Below are positions 45,808 through 56,244 of a DNA stretch of 64,000 nt, piece after piece. The stretch spans positions 410,062-474,061 of the forward strand of contig KQ965748.1 of the NCBI GenBank assembly GCA_001574975.1, written 5' to 3'. How positions within the stretch are numbered: position 1 is the stretch's first letter; every line of letters starts with the position of its first letter. The translations under genes and the position numbers were made by a program. This DNA is from Gonapodya prolifera JEL478. Lineage: Eukaryota; Monoblepharomycota; Monoblepharidomycetes; Monoblepharidales; Gonapodyaceae. The notes beneath the pieces are model-generated. The model was given only the letters and a program-made list of their open reading frames with translations, did no database searches and was not told where the DNA came from.

Positions 45808-46838
45808 TCACCCCGCTCGGCGCCCCACCGCGCCTGCAACCATTACTCCAACGGCTACCCACGCCGCCCGTTCTGCTACCCAAGACAGTGTTTCCACCGA
45901 CGGGGAGTAGGCCTTGATGTACCATGACAGACCCTTGGGCATGTGCGTTTCGAGTGCCACGAGCTGGTCGATGCTCCACACTTTACGATCGGAGGCGAGA
46001 ACTTAATGAAGCGAATTCACCACGCGAGAGAAGGTAGCAGGAGCTCACTGTTGTTCTTTGTGTGGTAACCGATGTCGTGCGGGTCCTGAACGTCGCCGCG
46101 GGTTTAGGTCTAAATTTCATCCCCTTGTCGAACAATCATCGCGAGCGTGCCACTCACATTTTCAACCCGCTTATAAGCCCTATCGACCAGCAAAGTCCTT
46201 TCCCCCGTAAACTCAAAGAAGGGAACCGAGTACCCGCACGAGTTGCCCGTCATGAGCACGTCGACTACGATTGCGGCTCGAGCGCCGGGGAGGGCTTTGA
46301 GCTTTGGGCTGGAGGGCGGATGTGGTAGTGCCCTGTCACGTATTTACTACGAGAGGGTGTACTCACTCGACCAGGGACTCGTACTCCTCGCTTCCGGCCT
46401 CGACAGCTCGGCCCTTCCCCCAAACGCTTCAATATTCGACACAGAGGAATATCAGAAGTCGGAACAGCCAAATCCCCTTCAAGGAGAACGCTCACCGAAC
46501 AATCTGGGGCATTTTCTCGAACGAGATCCACATGAGCGTGATTCGCCCGTTCTCCTTCATGTGCGCGACGGTTTCCACACCGCTTCCCGTGAGGTCCAGG
46601 TAGTAAAGCTTGGTGGACGAGATGATCCGAAGAGTGTCATAGCCCTCTTTGGAGCACCGTGTTCAGGGGTGTGTGAGTGGGAGGAATACGAAATCGGAAA
46701 CTAAAGTCGATTCAACTCACTTGGGGAGATATTCACGTGTCCAGTCCGACCCATCGGGGCCGACGCGACGAAGAAAAGTTTTTGCTTGAGTATGAATTCC
46801 TTGAGCGAGTCCGTGATGTCGGGGAATTTCTGGCCCAT
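45808..46838 (-). CDS. Pyridoxamine 5'-phosphate oxidase-like FMN protein
   Basis: A minus-strand gene starting MGQKFPDITDSLKEFILKQK. It continues FFVASAPMGRTGHVNISPKG (completed across an intron), LYYLDLTGSGVETVAHMKEN, GRITLMWISFEKMPQIVRVW (across an intron), GKGRAVEAGSEEYESLV, AIVVDVLMTGNSCGYSVPFF, DPHDIGYHTKNN and RKVWSIDQLVALETH. It ends with a hydrophobic tail at the stop 45808. These are the marks of the fungal split-barrel flavin-binding family related to PNP oxidase (NxSPKGxD and GSGVETxAH). About six exons; the first is 46838-46721. The reaction is unknown: many relatives are reductases rather than true PNP oxidases. Its stop lies about 150 bases upstream of the LSM5 start on the same strand. 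Confidence 0.85.
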
Positions 46839-47027
46839 GGCGAGCGAAGAGGTGGGGGGTAATGTGGAAGTTCTGCCAACCGTGCCGAATTTATTTCATT
46901 CGTCCGTGCCCCGGAGTGCCACAGGACAATCCAGCAATTCAATGTAGAAAAGTGTCTGAAGCTATCAAGAGCTATCGCCTAGGCATGTGCCCACTAACCC
47001 CTCCCCCCGCCCCCCGATCTCCAAGAT

Positions 47028-48445
47028 CTAAGTATTGTCCGTTTCCACCACCAAACTCTTATCCTTGCGGGAGAGCCGTGACTTGTGCCTTATAAAGTCA
47101 TCGGACTTCAATGTGGGTTGAAATATCACCTTATCGCTGGGCAGTCCTGCAAGCATGTTCGTCCAATGGATGAGTGCATCTCCGTTAATCCAACCAATAA
47201 GGGAATGGTCAGCGACAGTGAACCGTGTGACACGTAGAGAGGGAAACGCGCGCTGGACCTGGGGAGCGAATTGATCGAGTAGGTCGTGCATGACCCCAAT
47301 AATGTGGCCTGGAACGGTCGAGACCATTGATTGGTGCGAAGGTGGCAATTCTGCTAGGATTTCAGTGACAAGGTCAAACTGCGTCACGCGAACACAGAGT
47401 GCTGTTACATTGGCCATTGTTTCACAAGCCTGTGTCCCAGCGGGGCGGGTGCCTCTAAGCAAAGCACCAAAACTACTCGATTCGTCCAGAGTCCAGGAAC
47501 CGTTGAAAAGATCAACATATCCAATGGTACGAATGAATGGGAACGGAGAAAAGTCACTGAAGTGGTCCCCAAGGTTTACATATCGATAGGGAGCCGAACC
47601 CAAGGCGGTCGCCGAGGAAGGAAGCTACCCGCTGGGTGCATTCGGTAGCTTTGTTTAAGGCAGTGTCAAATATCGCCCGGAGACGCCTGCCACCCTGGCG
47701 GCCCAAGAGCTCGACGACACAAAGGTTGGGAAATATTGGGAGAGCAGCCCACGAACAGTCGTCGAAAGCGGCAGGGCGGATATCATCCGTGTAGAGTAAC
47801 AGATGCGTGAAAGAGCTTTGATAGTGGTGGGTGCCGACAGAAGGAAGAAGGCAGAAATTCGCGCAGTGGGGACTGGGGAGGAGGCAGGGATGAAGTGTTA
47901 CCGTGTCTGTGCAGACCGTTATGGGGAGATACGGAAGATCATGAAATGGTGGTGATGGGATTGTCGAGGTCGCCGTCCAGTAGAATTGAGATCGCAACGT
48001 GGGCAACGCGTTGGGGAGCAGAGGCGAGAGATGATTGCAGCATTGATATTTTGGCGGTCAATCTCAAGGGAAGCTCGCCGCTCGCACGTGCAATGCTGAT
48101 GTGCGAAAGGGCGACAAATCGTTCGTTGTGGTTCTTTGGGATGACATGATGGACACATTGGTGGAATAGCTTTGAGACCAGTTGCAGTGAGCCCAGAAGA
48201 GTCCGGGGGGAGCAGAAACGAAGACTGTGAAGCAGCGTTTCACGTGGAATGATCGATGTGATGGGTGCCAATTGATGGGAGCGGGAAGTGGAGTGATTGA
48301 TCAACCCGCGCAAAACTCGATGCGTGATGGCACAACGAAGGGATAATTGCCCCTGTCGGGCCTCGCCGGTTCCGTTGTTCTTCCTGGAAGCTAGCTCCAG
48401 GGACCAATTGAGCCCCAACAGTGGCCTTGTTTTGCGTCTACACAT
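47028..48445 (-). pseudogene. F-box-like protein gene with two frame breaks
   Basis: Three minus-strand frames follow one another with no splice sites between them. The first (48445-47939) has an F-box-like helix set, TSIIPRETLLHSLRFCSPRT then LLGSLQLVSKLFHQCV. Next comes HDLPYLPITVCTDTVTLHP and AAFDDCSWAALPIFPNLCVV (to about 47600). The last frame holds YRYVNLGDHFSDFSPF and later AFPSLRVTRFTV, to the stop at 47028. The content reads like one F-box protein with a variable C-terminal part, common in expanded fungal families. The frame shifts by one base near 47985 and near 47600. Either the gene is decayed or the sequence has two indels. Confidence 0.5.
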
Positions 48446-48590
48446 ATTCTAAACGTCACGAGGGGCACTTTTACACGTTCTTACACGTTTCTAGCCCGAA
48501 ATCACATATTTGTACTGTACGTGACCACGTCCCAACCCGGTCGTAGCCCAATTCGCGTCATTGATCAGTCAAAGCACCCCACCTAAACCT

Positions 48591-49353
48591 TCAAAACACA
48601 CTTACCCTGGAAACCCACTGTAATTCCTTTTCGCCATACTTGAACACACTTCTCCTATAATGATACTTTTCCCCGTCCTCAGTCTCGACGGTCCATACGG
48701 CTTGATTGCTCCACTGCCCAGCAGGATCCGAGGTTGTATTCTGCCATTGCTCTTCGGTGAGCGAATAGAAGATAGCGAAATTTGAAATGTCGCTCACCAC
48801 CTCGATACGGTCACCGACACGGGTGAAGCTCAAGCGTTGCTTGAAGCCTTCTTCCCAGGAAACAGGAGTGCCGTCCAATAGCCAATTTACGGTAACTTGC
48901 CCGGTTATTCCGGGGCGTTTGACCTCGAGGAATAGGGCGCCGTCCTTATCCTGGGTGGTTTGCATTTGGTGATCAAATTGTCGGTCGACGGCGATTTGGA
49001 AGGCTTAACCGGCACTCACATAAACGCGCATTTGAATTTGCGGAGTAACGAGACGCAAAGCTTTGCGGAGCATCCACTAGGAGGAAGAGGACATATCCAG
49101 TCGCGCGATATCGGTAGCAATTTGAAGGGAACTCAGCTATCGTCTTTGGAAATATGGCGACGACGGTCACGATTGGAGAACTTACCGAAATACCCTGCAC
49201 GCCCAGAATTTCCTCGACGACTGCCCAGTCTTCGCTCTTGGTGCTCAGCTGTCGAGCAAATGGCAACGTGGAACTCAGTCCCAAGTGAAGTGAATAGGCG
49301 GAGTGAGCAACGCGTACCCAAGTTCCGTTGAATGTCGTAAAAGTGTCTGCCAT
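48591..49353 (-). CDS. Lipocalin/fatty-acid-binding-like (calycin) protein
   Basis: Three exons (49353-49186, 49076-49020, 48950-48591) join in phase to about 194 residues. The start MADTFTTFNGTWVRVAHS has the calycin first strand with the W that closes the barrel. GVQGISWMLRKALRLV, restored by splicing, matches the small helical lid, and VTPQIQMRVYDKDGALFLEV the next strands. Alternating strands continue through LLDGTPVSWEEGFKQRLSF, DRIEVVSDIS, WTVETEDGEKYHYRRSVFKY. No signal peptide is seen, so it probably binds a small hydrophobic ligand in the cytosol. A GGTAAG near the stop could be a donor for one more exon. Confidence 0.65.
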
Positions 49354-49702
49354 CGCTGTATTTAGCGGTGCGACAGAAGTGGAACCGGGGCGATTCGATG
49401 CCGGATGTGGCGATTTCTTGGACCGAAGTATGCACATGTTTCCCCGAAGCAATGACGATGAGAAAAACGGAGTCGCAGCATTATTTTATCTTTAAGCCAC
49501 CAAGAAACTGTATGTATGCGCCTCCGCTTGGTGATGGGTCATACACCAGCAACAAACGACGTCGAAAGATGTGATCACAAAGCACAGAAGATTCAAGATT
49601 GGTTAAGGTATATGTTCTTTCGCGGTATTTATACACTTTCACTCCCTCAAAATTTTCGCAACTCGATTAGCCTTATGTTGGTACATTCACTCTTCCTTGA
49701 AA

Positions 49703-52700
49703 TCACTTGGGAACAATTGCCGACGCAGACATCGCGGGCGACGTTCCCTCCTGCACACCGAGAACTGACTCGTCTACAAGTGCCCCACTCTTTGCCGCTC
49801 TCATCCCATTTCCGTCAAATACTCCCGACGTCGCACCAGCAATGCCTGCACCTGGCACGCCGCGAGCAATGAGCCACGATTCCCATTCCGAGGCTTGCAT
49901 AGGTTGACTGAATTGAAGGAAGATCTGAGTGCGCTTTTGAGCTCCTGAAGCGGGCACGGTGAGACAGTACGTGGGGTTGTCTTCTTCTTTACCGCTGCTG
50001 GACTTGACTTTGATTATCTGGGTGCCTTCGCCGGCACGGTAGATCTCTCCTAGGTATCCGCGCTTGCTATCTGGATCCATGACAATCACCCCGAGCGTGG
50101 GAAGGTAGTTGATTTTGCGCGTGGACCAGCGTTTCAGACCCAATACCGAGGTTCGGAGCACACTACACTCTGCGCGTAGCAGCTGGTGATTGTATGACAA
50201 ATTAGGTGCGACTGGTCGTTTCGCATCATCTCAAGAGCTTACCTCGGTCGTCTTCACTTTCTCGAGCTGTTGTTTCTTGAACGCAATTGTACTTGATGAG
50301 CCTCCTTGTGATGTTTGACCTTTACGACTGTGAGAAAAGTCGAAGTCGGGGTCTTTACCGCCGTTCTTTGAGCTCAGGGCCTAGTTGAGGGTAGCGGACA
50401 TGAATGAAAGATATTCTTGATGAATCTTCTGGTCCGAGAGTTACTCACCTTGAGAATGCGTGGCAGATAAAGCGTAGCTAGGAGTGCACTGGAATAATAT
50501 CAAGCGATTCATGATTAAAATTCCATTACGTTCCCCAAGAGCACCTGCTACTTACAGAACCATGCTCATCTGGAATGCTGCCCTTATCCAAAACTGGAAA
50601 TCCGGCGTCAGCGTAGCGATACTCATAAGCACCCAGACCAGACCCAAGAAGAGCACGTTGACGAAGCCGATTCCGATTTCGCGCGATTCATTAAACCTGT
50701 CGTAAGCATTCCGACTGAGCCAGGCCAATCCCAAACCAGCAAGAACAAGAATGACATTGTACGCAATAATAGCCCAGAAGAATCCGGAGTCAATGTTTTC
50801 GTTTGCGCTGCGGCAGATCTGTGTTCGGGCACCAGACGGTAGAGTGGTCTTTACAAAGACTGGTGGATCCACGGCTGTCCAAATGATGGCGAGGGCGACT
50901 TCGATACCAGTGATTCCGCCCACGATCCCAAACATAGCGAGAGGACCGAGGTTCGCCTTGACTATGCCAACGCTTTCAAACACGGTCCATATGCGGTACA
51001 GCTTGGCGAGGCAAGGTCCCAGAGTAAGTCCCGATCCGAGTGTGAGGAGGAACACGGATGACCGACATCCCGGAAGGTTGAGTGGACCCATGTAGGTGTA
51101 CGTGTTGAAGAGAAACACCGCACAGCCGATGAGAACGGTAGCGCTCATATTGAAGTCGATGGCTTTGATGGCTGGCTGATCACGGAGGTACCAGAGGACG
51201 CCAACGAGAGCAATGCAGGTTGCTTGAAGAACTGCCGTGATGATCATGATAGCCAAGCCGACTGGAGACCGGATCGCTATTGGCTCGGGGGTCGGGTACA
51301 TGATAGCATTCATTCGGACACACGCCTCGTCAGTCGCAGCTTCGACTGTGAGGTTCTTTGTGATGACTTGTTGGAGGACGTTGGGTAGGATACCCTGGTC
51401 GTACAGTTGGGGGTCTACAGGGAGGACACAGTTATTAGAAAGATAGAGATAAGATTTTGCGCCATGAGCAAGTCAAGCATACACTCGGAGAAGCCCCTGG
51501 GGTAAGTTTCAGGGTAAGAGTATGGAGCTTGGCACAACTTCGCGCTCAATGCTGGATCCCTTGTGTCTTGTGTCGACTGTTGCGAACGTAATGACAGTTA
51601 CGAATCCGTACTTTGGATCACTACCATTAAACCAAGTCGGAGAACAAACCTGCAGCGACATATACGATGCGACATCGCCGCCGTCCTTGACCCACTTCTG
51701 CATATGGAACTTTGCTGGATCCACAAAGATCCTTATAAACGCCATGGCTGCGTCCTTGTTCGTCGATCGCGAGGGTATAGCCACAGCCGAACCGCCCATA
51801 AACGACGCTCTCAGGCGAGGACCGCGCGGGTTCTTCATCATGGCGATGTGGAACCGGTCCGTTGAGAAGTTGGTTGCTGAGGGCGCCGAGAAGTCGTAGT
51901 TGCAGGGGTACAGTTTGGTCAGCCAGCCGTTACCCCAGAAGGCTTTGCCCCACTGCGGTATTGCGACGAGAGAGTGTTGCGTAAAACAGTTGGAGAATGA
52001 TCGGAACGTCGACAACGTGTATCATCAGACTCACTGATCCATCGTTCCAGTGGATGACTTTCCCGTCACCAAACATATTCATGTAGTCACCGTAGGTCAT
52101 GTTACCCGTGTATGGTGCAATTCTGCGGCTCTCGTCAAGCCAGAGATCTAAGTACGATGGATGTGTCGTTGAACAATTCAAGTTGACTTGCATGTCTGCG
52201 AATTTGAGCAACACACCTGTCCAGAATTTCACCGCACCTCGAAAGGCGGGAGAGTTGATGGCACACTCGCATTTGGATGTGGCTACGGAGGCGCCCCAGC
52301 TGAGCCAGACCGCTGACGTTTGGTATAGCGCCGCATTGAAGAGGGGAAGAACGCAACATGATCATTGAGCAAGAGTGAAAGGACCCCGAAAGCATCTCAC
52401 TCACGCGAGAACCACTGCAAAACTGCCCAATCAGTGCTGTTGTACGGGACGACAAACCCGTAGTAATCCTTGTTATCTTGCTGTTTGGCCAGAGCTTGTA
52501 TGGTCAGTGAGTTTGCGACAAGTTCATCCCACGACTGTGGAGGAGTGGTTTTGCCGAGGTATTTCTGGTAAAGATCAACTCCTGTGGTGTTTGAGTGGGA
52601 ATTTGTGACGGACAGCGGAGGAGGTGATCAGTTGGAAGGAAGTGGATTATGTTGGTAAATTCAACACTTTGGAATAGAACTTACTGTACATGAAAGGACG

Positions 52701-53321
52701 GAGGTCGAGATTGACAGGAAGACCCCACCATTCGTCGTCCAGGAAGAAAGGGAATCTATGCAGTTTTGGATTGGAGACCAATGTTAGAGTTCCGCCAGTA
52801 GCATCCAGGAGCCAAGAGGTCGTCTTCGCCGACGATCGCAATCGTTACTCACGTTGACGCTCTTGCAATATCTTTTGTGATATCTCCGTCAGGTCTCCAC
52901 GTCGCCCAATCATCCAGATACGATGTGAGAGGGATGATGGTCTTAGCTGCTTTGAGATCATCGAGCTGTCCTCCAGTGACGATGACATCCTAGTAGGGTA
53001 GCGAAGGAGGTCTTTTTAACTATCGCTCTATCTCTCCTTCTTTCGGCGACTCACCGGGATTTGGAATCCTCTGTTCGGGTCACCTGTTGCTGCCCACTTT
53101 GCAATATCACCGTAGGACCCCGTGAGGATCTCCACACCCCACTTCCCGGCATATGTCTGATTGAATTCGGCTGCGGCTGTGTTCCAAGCCCACCAGGTCT
53201 CGTTTGGGAGCGGGACAGGGTTGACGAAAGGCTGATATACTCTGATGACATCGATGGCGGAAGCTCCGGCGAGGAGGGAAAGCGCCAGAAGCGATGATGC
53301 GATCTCTCGATGGAGCAGCAT
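49703..53321 (-). CDS. Receptor-like protein: extracellular solute-binding domain, class C-type seven-helix region, PH-like tail
   Basis: Ten exons (53321-53055, 52989-52853, 52755-52685, 52581-52405, 52312-52035, 51952-51625, 51414-50556, 50488-50449, 50380-50243, 50182-49703) join in phase to 924 residues. Residues 1-22 are a signal peptide (IASSLLALSLLAGASA). Residues 23-430 resemble a bacterial ABC sugar-type solute-binding protein: INP-like WWAWNTAAAEFNQTYAGKWG, VIVTGGQLDDLKAA, PFFLDDEWWGLPVNLDLRPF, DLYQKYLGKTTPPQSWDELV, FWGNGWLTKLYPC and SFMGGSAVAIPSRSTNKDAA. Residues about 465-715 hold seven hydrophobic helices of class C type, with a C in GPLNLPGCRSSVFLLTLGSG then GPCLAKLYRIWTVF. Residues 766-876 look like a PH domain (LKRWSTRKINYLPTLGV; IFLQFSQPMQASEWESWLI). 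It should sit in the plasma membrane and sense a small solute. The ligand and G-protein coupling are unknown. Confidence 0.85.
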
Positions 53322-53498
53322 TGCTGTGGAAGTTCAGCAAAGTTGGTACCAGATGAGTCGGAAGTTGTAATCGGAGAAGACGGGAAGGCAGCACCTAATG
53401 CAGTTTTGGTCACAGAAAGTAACTGCCTTTTCGAATTTGGCGACTATCCTTCGGATCACAGGCGAAACAAATCTTGCTCGACGTGCGCAATACGGATA
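53322..53498. promoter_or_regulatory. Short divergent promoter region, receptor versus ZIP transporter
   Basis: The two start codons are 177 bases apart and point away from each other, so both promoters must lie within this spacer or inside a 5' exon. I see no strong TATA element or repeat. Confidence 0.4.
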
Positions 53499-55194
53499 AT
53501 GCTGAGACGGGCTTCGCGTGCGGTCGCGTCGGTGTTGCTGGTGTTGACAGCGCTGGCAATTTCGGATGTCCTTGTTTCACCGTTCGTTGGTGGACTGTCA
53601 AGAAATTCCCCCGGATTCGGTCTCACTCTCAAAAACTCTCCCGCATGGAATCGATTCGGTCTCGTCGCCGGTGCTGCTGCAGAGACAGCTGCTCACGACC
53701 AGAAACACAGCCATGGGAATCCGCATTCGGGACACTCTCATGAAGAATCACACGACGACCACGACCACGAACATGGAAAAGCTTCATCTCACGAGTCTGA
53801 TGAGACAGAAGCGACCTCTGAACACCCTTACTACCCGATATTCCGGACGCTCCTACCACTCCTTCCCACATCGTCCCCTCTTGCAGCTTCTCTCGCAGCC
53901 GCTGCCGTAGTTTCAACTGCGCCGCTTATTCTTGTCTCGTTCTTACCGCCAAACATCCCAACAACTGCTCTCAACGCTTTGGTCGCATTCGCTGGTGGTA
54001 CAGTGCTCGGGGACGTCTTCCTCCATCTCCTTCCACACGCGAGAGTGGAATTCGAGGCAGCTGCAAAGTTGACCTCGGTCTCGAGCCTGGCGGAAGAGGC
54101 TGCTCACGCTCACGCCTCTGCCTTTGGTGCTGGAGCAGCCAACCCGCACGCCCATGCTCACGGACACGCCCACGGGACAATTTCCCATGAGCACGATCAC
54201 CATCCGCACTCCCTTGCCTCCTTCAAGGTCGAGTTCGCCACGTTGGCTGGGATTCTCGCGTTTTTCCTCTTGGAGAGACTCCTCAACGTCGCTGTCAAAG
54301 CCAGGACCGACGCGGTGAATCGGAAAGACAAGAGCGTTCCCAAGAAAAAGAGTAACGGAGAGAAGAGCGACTACGGTGAGTGCTAGTTCGACTCTGTGGC
54401 TAGCTCACCCAGTCATATCCAACGAATTCCACATGCATCCATCTGATTCTTGATCAGCGTCACACTCACACTCGCACGACTCGCACAATCACGACCACTC
54501 ACACTCCCATGAAGGTACCACCCACTCCAAAGATCACGACCACTCACCCACCAAACAACATCACCACCACAACTCATCTCCCCTCACATTTCTCTCCTCC
54601 CTCCCACCCACTCTCCTCCTGCACATCCTCTCTCTCTTCTCCCACTCCTTCCTCGACTCCCTTGCCCTAACACTCTCCTTTCTTTCCGCCTCCTCCTCGG
54701 CCCAGTCTTCCCAAGCATCCACACTCTCGTCAGGTCTCGCAACATCCCTCGCCCTCCTCGCACACGAACTCCCGCACCGCCTCGGTGACCGCGCGGTCCT
54801 TCTCAAACACGGTGCTTCCCCCGCTCTCGCGCGTCGCATCGAGGCGATCGGAGGTCTGGGCGGGTACGCGTGGGGGTGGATCGTCGGCACCGCCCTGGTC
54901 CTTTTGGGTTCGGCATCGGGAACGCACGACCAGCCCGGTATCTTGGCTCTTGCGCGGCCCTTTGCGGCGGGGGCGATGCTGTACATGTCCCTCGTGGGCA
55001 TTGTCGGGGGCTTGGTCGGGCACGGGCATTCGCACGATCATGGCGACGGGGGACACGATCATAGCCATCACGGCCACTCACATGATGACGTAGGAGCTGT
55101 TGTGCTGGCGTTCTTGAGTCCTATCCTAGAGGGATTGGCGTTGCTAGCAGGAATCGCAGTGATGGCCTATGTCGCGGTGAACGAGGTGCACTAG
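53499..55194 (+). CDS. ZIP metal transporter (SLC39/KE4-like)
   Basis: Two exons (53499-54375, 54458-55194) join in phase to about 537 residues. A hydrophobic N-terminus is followed by a His-rich lumenal loop (HDQKHSHGNPHSGHSHEE). Helices include SLAAAAVVSTAPLILVSFLP and ALNALVAFAGGTVLGDVFLH with LLPHA, which are the LIV-1 type marks on helices 1-2. A second His-rich loop, a long helix (LAGILAFFLLERLLNVAV) and a third His cluster in exon 2 follow. The metal-site helix reads LLAHELPHRLGDRAVLLKHG (H-E-x-P-H-x-x-G-D), and helices 6-8 end at MAYVAVNEVH. The order matches ER/Golgi KE4/ZIP7-type zinc exporters to the cytosol, rather than plasma-membrane Zrt1 types. It diverges from the receptor gene. 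Confidence 0.92.
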
Positions 55195-55483
55195 CTTTGT
55201 AGACTTCAACACTTTGGTTTGGATCTTTAGGATGCTCCATGAGATGGAGCAGAACAGCCCCGTTCGAATATTTTTATCACGTCCAGCGTAAATACATACT
55301 GTTTCGCCAGATGAGGTCATAAGTGCGCGTATAATCCTAAAAGCATCTTCGGTCAGGAACAATATGCGTGTTATAAAATTCCTTTTGTCTCCCAACGTGG
55401 GCGAGTATATCATGAATAATTCGACGATATCCCAAGCTCTAATTTACTCAACGTAACCCCATAGCTGCATTTATTCTACAACG
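55195..55483. other. Intergenic region
   Basis: About 290 A/T-rich bases after the ZIP gene. No supported feature. Confidence 0.4.
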
Positions 55484-56135
55484 ATGCAGTTCTCCTTCAC
55501 CGTCGCCGAGTGCCACGTCGATGAACTGTCGCAGCTCATCGCGATTGAGCACGAAGCTGGACTTCTCCTTCGCGGTTGCCTTTCGGAGGATATCCTCTCT
55601 GAAACGATGCCCCTGCAAACGCTCCAGGAAGCACACGCGAAGGATCATCTCTTGGTTGCGCGATTGGACGACTCGGCGGACAATCAATTACTGGAAGCCA
55701 GGCGCCCAGTTGGATTCGCAATGATCGAAACACTTAGCCCATCTGACGCGCACTTGTCTGAGATCGACGTGCACCCTTCTTCCGGAAGACGTGAGATCGG
55801 AACGGCATTAGTGAAGAGATTCATGGATTGGGGCCACTCTCACGGCTTCAAAGCGACTGACGTTGACCACATTCCAGAACGTCCCATGGAACTGCCCATT
55901 TTACACCAAGTTGGGGTTCCGAATCATTCCTGATGAAGACGTCACTGGTCGCCTGTCGAAGGTTGTGGACGGTGAAAAGGCCAAAGGCTTGGGGGCCTTG
56001 TCGGCGCGTCTTATCGTGGGCATTGAACTGAGCTGGACGAATTTTGGACGGGACGTTGAATCCAGGCGGGGTGGTTTTGAAAAGGGATTAGTGCGGGGGG
56101 GGGGGGGAAAGCGGAGGGGGAACGACGTATATTGA
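55484..56135 (+). pseudogene. GNAT N-acetyltransferase with a one-base frameshift
   Basis: The first frame (from the ATG at 55484) is a GNAT: VAECHVDELSQLIAIEHEAG, VGFAMIETLSPSDAHLSEID and VHPSSGRREIGTALVKRFMD with the acetyl-CoA loop (R-x-x-x-G-x-A). HGFKA follows. After that the family block LTLTTFQNVPWNCPFYTKLG with FRIIPDED is read only in another frame, as if one extra A had been added at about 55856. The shifted frame runs to a stop at 56135, with a G-homopolymer of about twelve bases just before it (around 56095-56106). With the extra base removed, the product would be about 216 residues, normal for GNATs of the general YhbS/RimI kind. It is either a recent pseudogene or a sequence error. 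Confidence 0.7.
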
Positions 56136-56244
56136 ATAAAACACATTGGATTATTGAGCTTTCGCGAGGAGGGTTGGAGAACAACATAAATCAGCAACAG
56201 AGACTCGGAAGGCATGACAGCAATCCTTGCAGTTCCCAACAGCC

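Noticed and set aside
52312-52405. An apparent missing splice acceptor in the receptor gene
   Set aside because: The first pyrimidine stretch lacks AG, but the acceptor gtcag before 52312 joins in phase, so no anomaly remains.
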